DNA from: Spisula solida
Taxonomy: Eukaryota; Mollusca; Bivalvia; Venerida; Mactridae
Assembly: GCA_947247005.1 (NCBI GenBank)
Contig: OX365952.1
Span: 3,680,501 to 3,744,500 of the forward strand
Direction of reading: 5' to 3'
DNA length: 64,000 nucleotides
The notes under the pieces were generated by a model that saw only the letters and a list, made by a program, of their open reading frames with translations, made no database searches and was not told the origin of the DNA. The position numbers were made by a program, and so were the translations under genes. Shown one piece after another: positions 54,965 to 64,000 of the stretch (its first letter is position 1; every line of letters begins with the position of its first letter).

Positions 54965-56654
54965 TGCTATATGAAGTTGATTGTTCTTACTACATGCAAG
55001 TTGTTTTGTTTGATCATAAATGCTTTATTTATAATGCATACTTGCTCAATAAGAATTAGAAGGCATTTAAAACATTATAATACCAGGCAATACCATAACA
55101 ATGGCAAGCAGACTTTAATATGCATATACATGAGACTTCAAGATAATAGACCTGTGAGTCTGAGAATGACAAACAAGCAACAAGGAAATTTAACAAAAAA
55201 CAAATAAGCTCTTCAGACAATGTCAATAGACTTAATCACTGTGATTTACAGACAATAGCTATAAGGCTATCCTTAAAATATTGTATGTTTGCAGTAACGA
55301 GACCCAATATTTTTAATGTGGGTAGGTAGGTTGAATTTTTTTGTATAGAAATACTTTTTGGGGAACCTGTAAAAACAATTGGGTCGGTATAATTATATAA
55401 GGACATGGGCTGAAAAAAAATTGAGATTTAGGGAGCCATTTCGATGGGAAAGTAGCGTTACCGCAAGCAAAACGGCCTAAAACAAAACAGTAGCTATATT
55501 TACAGAAGGATTTCTGTGATATATGTGACACTAGTACTGCCTGTCTGCCAAATGTGCAAATGATGACATTCACTGCATGCATTCCTTCAGTAAGGGCAGA
55601 CATCGTAATACATTGCTGATGCCTGCGGTGACCTTACAGGACAACAGTTTCAAGCCCACTGCAGAGAGAGAAGTCAAGTGATTCAACAGTCACGACTCTG
55701 AAGGTATTTTACCTGTTGACCAGTCAGACTAAACCATTGAACTCAATAGCAAAAGGTCAACAACATATAGGACAATCACAGTATACATCATTATACATCA
55801 TCATATACACCTACTCACTGCTATACCATTAGTAACACCATCAAACTATACAATATGTCAACTGTTGACACATTGACCAGTTAACTGTGTGGATCAGAGT
55901 GTCAACGGACACTGAACCTTACAACTGATAATAGTCTGGAGGTGTTCAGTTACGATGCTAGTGTAGTTTCTTTCTTTTTTTTCTATGTATAGTCTGTTCA
56001 TTCAGGTCAGCCTCTTGTATACAAACAATGTAATAATCAAAACATAATTATACATGTATAACTTTTACTATAGCCGAATTCAGAGAGTTTCTCATACACT
56101 AAAAGTGCTACATCCTGTCTGCACGCTCCCAAATATGTACGTACGGGGACGGGACGGTGCTCGTAACCACTTAAGGATTCCCGAATTTTGCCCACATTTT
56201 TGTACATTATAAGACAGCACGTTTATTTGACAGTAGGTCAGGTTTTGACTGTCGCTTAACAAAGCCGGAAACACAAACAAAATTACAGTGCTTGGGTGAG
56301 CTCAAAATATGAAAGAACAAGAACAATACATGCACTTGGAGATAAAACGAAAGGTGTCTTAAAACTTACAATTAAAGACACCACACTTACTGAACAGCTC
56401 CTGTGGGCCACGATACACTTGTCCTACTATTCATACACTGCTTTAGATCCAATATGATAACAGGATATTCCAAGTTTGATACAAATCGCGCATCAAAATA
56501 AATTAAACCTTCAAACACTTGATTATACACTAGATTATTCATAAAACATGAAACGTGAAAACTTTGAAATTGTAAAGTCAGCAAAATCATTAATCACCCA
56601 GCGTGCAGAAATGAAAAATTTACAAAAAATTTACAATTCATGAATTTTGTTATG
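54965..56654. other. Gene-free stretch
   Basis: AT-rich without recognised genes or element ends; short frames lack any family signature. Confidence 0.45.
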
Positions 56655-56660
56655 ATATAT

Positions 56661-57214
56661 CGAGGGTTGCCGCAAGACTGTAGTAACTGCATATTTTTAC
56701 AAAAGTCACTTTTTTATATTTTTGGATACATAATTATGTTTTACATGATAGCAAAAAGTAGTTTGGCAGTAGTTTTATTAAAAAATACTTTATGGTTAAA
56801 ATGCAATATAGTCTTAACTGACGATGAATGAAAAAGTTCCTGCAATACTGTAGTAAGTCAACTTACTACAGTATTGCGCAAACATTTTCATTAACTTGTA
56901 ATATATTTTTTCCTGCAATACAATAGTAACTCAATACTAAACAATCATTATTACTACAGTATTGCAGGAACTTTCTTAACCAGGCCATGTACTATTTCAG
57001 CGCAATAGTGTAGTAAGTCAAAAAAGTCTTCAAATTAGTTGTTTTTATACAGATATTTTAATTTTCAATTATCTATTAATTTTTGCTCTCCATTCTTTAC
57101 AAAATATAGAAAACTTGTGTTAACTATATTTAATTTGGAAAATATGTGAAGTTTTTTGCTTCTCCTGAATAATTTCCAAAAATGCAGTTACTACAGTCTT
57201 GCGGGCAACCCTCG
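56661..57214. mobile_element. TIR element with repeated GCAATACTGTAGTAA hairpins
   Basis: CGAGGGTTGCCGCAAGACTG and its inverse (CAGTCTTGCGGGCAACCCTC plus G) form ~33-bp termini with one indel, flanked by ATATAT on both sides. Inside, GCAATACTGTAGTAAGT and its reverse complement abut with a 2-base loop near 56842-56880. Further forward and inverted copies lie near 56913, 56951 and 57002. No convincing coding frame. Confidence 0.8.
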
Positions 57215-58041
57215 ATATATGTATACAACCACTTTCACACACACCACATACAGTATGGTTAATGAATAGTTATCTGCCATGCAATATGAACCAAACCACA
57301 ATAAAACACATTGATAGGTTTATTTACTCACAGTTATAACCACTAGCATGTCATTATCCACAAACCACAGAACATGCATGTACATACTCTTGATTCATAC
57401 TGAGGCCTAGATTAAAATATCATTAGTTTCCCCTTCCACTACCTACCTGAAATAAACAGGCCTGTAACATAAAATATTTTATTGCCCAAATCAAAATATT
57501 TTTTTATGAAAAATGGGGATAAAAATGTTATTTTTGTATAAGGGCTTGATTCTTGCTTAGTGAATTTTACCTATTTTAAATTTGAGACTGAAGGTTTTCA
57601 TCTTAAAGAGTTATTACTAAATTTCATTATTTGCATGTCTTGACTAAGACAATGACTATCATTCTGAAACAATTACAAAAAAAATTAACCTATACCGTAC
57701 CTATCTACCTACCCATTCTAAATCTGCTAAGGTCGGGAAGAGGAAACAAAGAATATTTTAAGTTCGGCCTGAGCTGTACATATGGTGTGTTATGTTCATA
57801 ATAACATACAGTAGCATGCATTGACATGACTTTGTGATGTCATCAAGTGCCTTGATTGCATTTTCGAAACATAATCTCTTACGAGGTAATTAATACATGA
57901 AAACATGACTAATATCTATACACCTCATGTATAGTTCACTGCATGCCTATAGGGCACTCAGGCAATACGATGATATGTACCACGCTGTATAGCAGATCCA
58001 GCAATTTTTTCAGGGGGTTCACAAGATTTTTTTTCTCACTG

Positions 58042-59650
58042 CCCCTGTGAAATGAACTGTTACAGTTCATGAATTTTTCATGAAATATACATGAATAGTT
58101 CATTTCCATATATCATGAAAAATTCATAAAAATCCTTGAACTCTAAATGAGACTTTCTTGAAGTGACCATGAAATATTGATTCATGAACTGGGCATGGTT
58201 CATGAACAGGACATGAGTCATACCATCAAGGATTTTTTAAGTACTAATCATGCACAGATGTTCTTCAATAAATCATGAACTGTTGAAGGACAAACTGATT
58301 TTATGTACAGTTCATGAAAATAAATGTTCATGAACAGTTCATGAACTTTTTGCTATATATCTCTATTGTCTCATTTAGACTTCATATTTTGGACATGAAC
58401 TGTTCATGATTACAAATTTCATGAAAATTTCAAGGACAAACATATTTTATGTACAGTTCAAGAAGATAAATGTATTCATGAACAACCCATGCAATAAACT
58501 AAGTGTATCAAAATGCATAAAATGAAACTCTATTGTGTGTATGAAGACTAAGTCCAACATGTGTTTTAAGTATAAATAGTAAATATATTATTGGTACAAT
58601 GATTGCCCCATGATATTAAAAATAAGAAAAGAATCATTGTGTATGTATATTCATGTTCATAAAAGTTGCAAATCGGGAACATAGCTGAAGGATGATGTAC
58701 GTGCCTGAATATCAGATAAAACCTAATGGAACATTGTTATTTTATCATTACAATTGTTTGCCTCAATCAGATTAATAGTTTAGCTACCTTTTGTACCTTT
58801 TGCAACATGATTTTCTGTTCACATTGTTGTTTTGAACAGTTTGAGTATATTTTATTTGGTATATCTCATTTTCATATTTACATGCATGCTCAATAGCTTT
58901 TCAAAGACTACACTAACAGAGTTTAAAACTACCAACTATTCAATTTACAAAAATCAGCAATTAATAAATATTACATTTATCTATGACAATATACTGTAAC
59001 CTTATATGATATAAATAAATAAACATACAAAAAAAGACGCATTGTTTCTTGAACACTTCATGAACACTTCATGAATACTAATTCTTAAAACCACATGCTA
59101 GGCGTACCCCACCCACTTGCTTATTTGTTTTCCTATATTTTTCACACAATTATTTTTAAAATTAGATATTTAAAGTCACACAAGATACTTTTAAACTTGA
59201 CATGCTTAACTCTGCAACTTACCTTTTATAAGATCACATATTAAGATAAAACCACCCATTAAAATTTGTCAAACATCAGCACATGTCATTGCTGTCAGCC
59301 ATTTTGAAAATCTGTGATGTCGTCAACATGTGACAGGAAGTCAATTTTCATGAATACTTTAATAACTTTTCATGAATTAATTGATGGACAGTTCAGGAAT
59401 GGTTTAAGAACAGGCTAGAAATAATTGTTCATGAAATGTTCATCAGGTACTTTTTATGGCTGGATCAAGGACAGTTAATGAACTCTTAAGTATCCATCAA
59501 AAATTCATGAACTGTTCATGAACACATTTTAAGAACAGTTCATGTCCAAAAGTTCATGAACCAGGTTCAAGAACTTATCAGTACCTGTTCATGAACAATT
59601 CTTGATTGGAGTCAAGTGTCCATGAAATCATGAACTACATTTCGCAGGGG
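58042..59650 (-). mobile_element. GTTCATGAAC-rich element, copy B (1609 bp)
   Basis: It is the reverse complement of copy A (36404-38012) over its whole length: it starts CCCCTGTGAAATGAACTGTT and ends CATTTCGCAGGGG. By eye the copies differ by scattered substitutions and are the same length. Non-coding. Confidence 0.8.
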
Positions 59651-59801
59651 GGGAAGGGGTTCAACCTGGGCTAATATATTGCTCAGATGTGGGGCTATTT
59701 TCCTCATCGGGGCGGGGGGAGGGCCCCGATACACAGTGTATCACATACACCAGACTTTAAAACTTTGTAATATAAGATTATCACTTTTTGCCAAAATTCC
59801 A

Positions 59802-59836
59802 GGGGGGGGGGGGGGGGGGGCGGGGGGGCGGGGGGG
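59802..59836 (+). repeat. Long G tract
   Basis: Nineteen G, then C, seven G, C, seven G. Four or more G-runs in 35 bases could form a G-quadruplex on the plus strand. Assembly across it may be unreliable. Confidence 0.8.
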
Positions 59837-60439
59837 CACTGGACCCTGCACACCCCTCTCTAGATACACACAGTACTACCTATAATATGCCATCTGTAAA
59901 ACATTCTAATCTAGGTATCATACAGTAAAACATGATTCAATACATTCCATAGTTTAATTATACAAAGAGCTTGTATTTCTAGCTGTCTAATGGGAAAAGC
60001 AAGTTTCCATCAGGCGAGAAAAAACAATTCATAGATTATTATTCACACCTATAGCTGACTTTTTTACATCAACATGGCGCCTTTTTTATTTTCTTGATAA
60101 AATCAACATTTTTATCCTGGGGAATTAACGCATCAATTTGGTTGGAGTATTTATCCAAGTCAGATTAATTATGATAATCACTCTCAAATATCAACCAAAA
60201 TTTCAGGGCTTTCAGCACTTTGATTTTTTTCTAGATTGGCATATCAGCCTCAGAAATATGGTATTGTACTAAATACAGGGTGAACATTAATATATGGTAA
60301 CATAAATAACTTTCATAACTTTGTCAGTTGTTAAGATAATATATATTGTTATATTTTGATTAACATACATAATTATGTGAGTTTTATTCTATACATCTAT
60401 CATTTTCAAATGTCATACTTTTTCACAGCATAAGTTCGA

Positions 60440-60780
60440 AACATTCCCCTTTATTCTGCAAAACCAGCACCAAAATACGTTGAAAATAACCAATTGAAAC
60501 CATAATTGCATGTTATACCACCGATGCTACAAATTAATACACATTGTATAGAAGTTTTCAAGCAAATATTATTTCTGGTTTTGGAGTATTCATTCCTTCC
60601 TCTAGGCATCATCATTAAAAGAAACCCAAAGGGTTTAAGTCTAGTGAGTGTAGAGGCAAAGTAAATGTATGGTCTTTGGAGAAATGATACAGTGGCCAAA
60701 GGACAAGGTTCACTAACTAGTAAAACTGGCCCAGTAACAGAATTTGATAATAATTTGACTAGTAACCCGTAACAGTGCAT
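60440..60780 (-). pseudogene. Mariner-type transposase relic (C-terminal part)
   Basis: Reading the minus strand near 60616-60661 gives LPLHSLDLNPLGFF, matching the catalytic-domain signature W-P-P-x-S-P-D-L-x-P-L-D-F-F of mariner transposases, followed at once by a stop. Further downstream an RILVLVLQNKGECFE-like stretch resembles the family's C-terminus. The relic sits close to the left terminus, as expected for the 3' end of a minus-strand transposase. Frames are broken, so it is non-functional. Confidence 0.6.
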
Positions 60781-60821
60781 CATGATCGAAAATGATACTT
60801 ATATTCCAAAAAATAATCTAC

Positions 60822-61503
60822 TGTTGCCATGGCAACAATATTTTATCCGTCATTCTATTTATCTTTTTGGCGACATGAACGAGGAAATAAGGAAACAGTA
60901 CTCAACATAGACACTCAAAAAGTGTTGCATATTGTTTTAGAACATTATGGGAATAATGCATTTGATACATTCACCAGTCTGGCCTAAGAAAACGTCGCTA
61001 TGGCAACGAAACATGTAAAAAACGAACTAAATAACAACAGAAAACTTGAATCATGCCACTATTCGAACAACTTGCAAGTCTGGATTACTGAACTTAGTTT
61101 ATGCATAGGGTGTATTAAGGGGAATATGCATGTACCATATATTTTGATTTTGCTAAAAGAAAGCGTTGCTATGGAAACACAAAACAGTGGGGGAAAAGCC
61201 GGTTTTACAAGACCGTGGCATAACTAGAGTATTATGTAAGACAGAACTATGAAATTTTGTGTGTGGATAGAGGACATTGGTCGGATTACGACAATTATTT
61301 GATATGTATAATCGGACACACTTTGTGGTTGCCATGGCAATCAAAATACTTAAAAGTTCGGAAATTTTCTGAATAGTTGCATAACTCACGAAGTTTCCAA
61401 GTTGAGGCTTATAGACTATTATAGCCTTTTGCGAAGTATAATAATTGACATACACATACTCGTATGATATTGATATTTAAAGATGTGGTTGCTATAGAAA
61501 CTG
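60822..61503 (+). repeat. Degenerate ~165-bp tandem array with GTTGCCATGGCAAC motifs
   Basis: Five related 14-16-bp motifs occur at 60822, 60993, 61164, 61327 and 61488, at spacings of 171, 171, 163 and 161 bp. The first is a perfect palindrome, TGTTGCCATGGCAACA. The intervening sequence is only weakly similar. The motif matches the RFX X-box pattern. Confidence 0.6.
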
Positions 61504-62500
61504 AACCTCTAAAAATAATTATCTGGACTATAAGTCAACTGAAGTTTTAAAGGCTACAGTATCAGCGCTAGTTTGATCTCTTGAATTGATAATCGTGGTT
61601 TTTGATAATGCAGATGATCTATTTTCGTTCGAATTGAAGGTTTACACTTTTTGTCCAAGATTCCCGTAAAGCACCTATCAAATAGTCCGCTATATCGAAT
61701 GTATTTAGATTATTTAGTCACCTGTATCAGAAAGACACTATAAACGTTCCTGTCTGTATGTTTTTACAGGGACTCTTCTTGATTTTAATCACAACTAATA
61801 TAAATCCAATAATCATTTGATGCGAAGACGGGACGTTTTTAATTAGGCCCCTACCTTCAAGGATTTATCCATTATTCATACGATTTATTTTTCTCAATGA
61901 AATAATATTTAATGCTGACTTATTCCACTAACAGCGATTCAACAGACGTCAATTACGTGAAGTCTTCTAAATGAACGATATTCAATATGACTGTGTCAAA
62001 GCGAGCTAATTATAGATCAGTTAAAATTCTCATGTGCATCAAGTTCGGCTAAATGTCTTTGATGTGAGTTTTCCCTCTGTTTCCTTTTCTTGCCCGACAT
62101 AAGTCGGCAACGTCTAATCAGTCGGCAAATCTGTGATGTACATATTGTCGGCGACATCAGAAGCTACAATGCAGTTTGATCGGAATAACAGTAAGGCCGC
62201 GGAGTTTTATAGTTGCGTTGTTCACCCGTATACGTTGCTATGGATCGGATGTATGCGTTGCTATGGATCGTATTGTACCTCTGCTTCTGTCGCGAATTTT
62301 TGAAGTAGGTCAATGATGGTGTATGTAAATAATAAAAAATAATAGTATACCAGATTTATTTTGCAACCTTTTCATGCGACAGACGCGTTCAAAGGCGTTT
62401 TCCATTTAAAACAAATTCGACTGACCGGTGGACATAAATAATTCCAAAAAAATAGTGTAAACCAAGAAATGAAATAGTAGTGGCCTTACATGTCGTATTG

Positions 62501-62660
62501 TTGAGCAGGATGAGCGGGTTAAACAAAGAAACTACGATAATCGCGCTCCGGCCAAATAGGACGTTGCCGTTGCGCAAAACGTCGTCGTCTGCTTCTGACG
62601 TGACGTCATGTTGCTTTTTAGGTCAGAAACGTCGCGTTACGGCTTATATACTTTAAATTT
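62501..62660 (+). repeat. Repeat related to 43524-43690
   Basis: GTTGAGCAGGATGAGCGGGT, ATAATCGCGC, GTCGTCTGCTTCTGACGTGA and CGTTACGGCTTATAT correspond in order to the 43.5-kb copy. Located inside the mariner-like element. Confidence 0.6.
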
Positions 62661-63287
62661 AAGATATGAGCGCACGCGTGTTCCAAAAAATAACAGTGAT
62701 GTTATCAATCAACTTGAAATTCCTCAGAAAGCTAAGCAAGTTTGAAGGTGGAACAAACGTGCGCTGATATGAACAAATAAAAAAGTGTAACACGAAAAAC
62801 GCAGATTTTGCCATTTTTAGCTAAAGAGGGGTTCTTACAAGTGGAATTTTACTGACTTTAAAACGGATTTTCTAAAAAAAAAATACATTTTTATGAAGAA
62901 TAAAGGTTGGTTATTAAAAATAGATAACAAAAAACATTTTTCGTCTATTTTTTATTTTTCATTATTTTTGGGCCATTTTTACTAGTTAGCGAACCTTGTC
63001 CTTTCTTGAAATCACTGAAAATGTACACAGCGTCAAGGATGATATAGACATCACCTTTATACCACATGCATGTATTAGTCATATCCAAACAAACTTGGGC
63101 TCATTAGCTTTATAACAAGGGTCAAACCACTTCTCTATTATAAAGTCTGACAAAGTTATTAAAGTTATTTATGTTACCATATATTAATGATCACCCTGTA
63201 TATCAAACATTTTGTATGCCATATAGCCTATATTAGGGCATACAGGTGCACCTCAAGCAAAACCCATTAATTGACAATCAAGCAATT

Positions 63288-63334
63288 ACAAGGCCTGTTT
63301 TTCAAACTCAATTTGGGTATGAAAACAGGCCTAT
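63288..63334. repeat. Short inverted repeat
   Basis: AAGGCCTGTTTTTC and GAAAACAGGCCT pair around a loop of about 20 bases. From 63335 to the window end nothing further was recognised. Confidence 0.55.
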
Positions 63335-64000
63335 TCCTTATTGACCAACCAACATCAGTCTGACTACTCCTGGTACAATAATCATGGCAGTAAAGATACT
63401 ATAATACATACCATAAAAAAAATATTTTTTTTAGTCAAAACTAATTCCATGTAACTTCACAAAAATGTACAACAATAATCCCCATCAGTTCTACCTCCTT
63501 CAGCGAAAAATGTTTGAGCTATAAAATATACAGTCCCTGTACATGGAGGAAGGTAGAGCATGGTTCCCAACATGCAAGCCTTCCATTACCATTCAATTAT
63601 AATAGATCTCCTACAAACCAGTATTGATCACATTTGATGAGACATGCTGACATTGCATTTGTAAATATACAGGTACAGTCAGATCTTGATACAACAACAC
63701 TGTTTGTTCCCAAGGAAAATGTAGTTATAATTATGGAATGTCAGGGGTTTCACTAGCCTTTTGAATATGAAGGGTCAATTTGATACTTTTGACCAAATTT
63801 TCCTGACTTCTTGGCAAAATACCAATAATATTTAAAGAGAAACATTTAATGACTGTTCAAACAAAAATCTTGAGGGCCAAAATGTGGCTTTTTGGAAATT
63901 TAAAGGGTCAAAACCCCTACAGCCGAGTCAAATGAAACCCCTGGAATATGTCAGTATACTGAAGGGAAACAAAGAGCGTTTTTAACATTAGTACACAAAA

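Larger units (their letters stand above)
60276..63198 (-). mobile_element. Decayed mariner-like element with 52-bp TIRs
   Basis: CAGGGTGAACATTAATATAT at 60276 and its inverse ending at 63198 pair over 52 bp with two mismatches, flanked by TA on both sides (60274-60275, 63199-63200). A transposase relic lies on the minus strand near 60.6 kb. At 2.9 kb it is about twice the usual mariner length; a tandem array and another repeat in the interior account for part of this. Confidence 0.8.

Noticed and set aside
60451..60783. 110-codon minus-strand frame as a new gene
   Set aside because: It overlaps a decayed mariner transposase in a shifted frame and sits inside its TIRs.

Overview
This is eukaryotic DNA, most likely from a mollusc and probably a bivalve. 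It is AT-rich and sparse in genes. It has spliced exons with GT-AG boundaries, and it carries dispersed repeats of a style I associate with bivalves (openings such as GAGGGCCC...GCTCACCTG, 145-bp cores, GACG microsatellites, terminal hairpins). The species assignment is inference; nothing here names it.

One host gene is well supported. It lies on the minus strand as six coding exons between about 52.4 kb (start codon) and 19.06 kb, and encodes a kyphoscoliosis-peptidase (KY)/hillarin-like transglutaminase-fold protein. Exon phases chain cleanly for 504 codons. The His and Asp of the fold are present, but the expected catalytic Cys appears to be replaced, so the protein may be a pseudoenzyme. 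Its last exon(s) were not settled; a coding-looking block at 17360-17498 is a candidate. Introns are large and full of mobile elements; intron 2 alone is about 20.8 kb.

Two long autonomous retroelements dominate. (1) A Ty3/gypsy LTR retrotransposon at 6916-14209 has 451-bp LTRs differing at one base, a GTAT target duplication and a 1456-codon pol frame. Gag is broken from pol by a one-base frame change at an A-run. It landed inside an older hairpin element. (2) A full-length L1/Tx1-type LINE at 26558-33931 on the minus strand sits in KY intron 2. It has intact ORF1 (332 aa) and ORF2 (1244 aa) and a perfect 14-bp target duplication. Both look recent.

The rest is layered non-autonomous DNA elements. 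These include nested TA-flanked pogo/mariner-like elements (34632-38066 around 34808-35778 and 36404-38012), and two 1609-bp inverted copies of a GTTCATGAAC-rich element (36404-38012 and 58042-59650). There is also an inverted pair of CGTTCACACTGG elements (about 41.5 and 46.1 kb), a decayed mariner-like element with 52-bp inverted repeats (60276-63198), a TTAA-flanked piggyBac-like MITE, and three Helitron/HINE-like tandem-core elements. Foldbacks, SINE heads and a 20-bp minisatellite are scattered through the window.

Layout: 1-6.8 kb repeats and unassigned DNA; 6.8-14.2 kb gypsy; 14.5-16.8 kb minisatellite split by a HINE-like element; 17.3-52.4 kb KY gene with the LINE and nested DNA elements in its introns; 52.4-64 kb upstream of KY, only repeats recognised. 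No rRNA, CRISPR or confident tRNA gene was seen.
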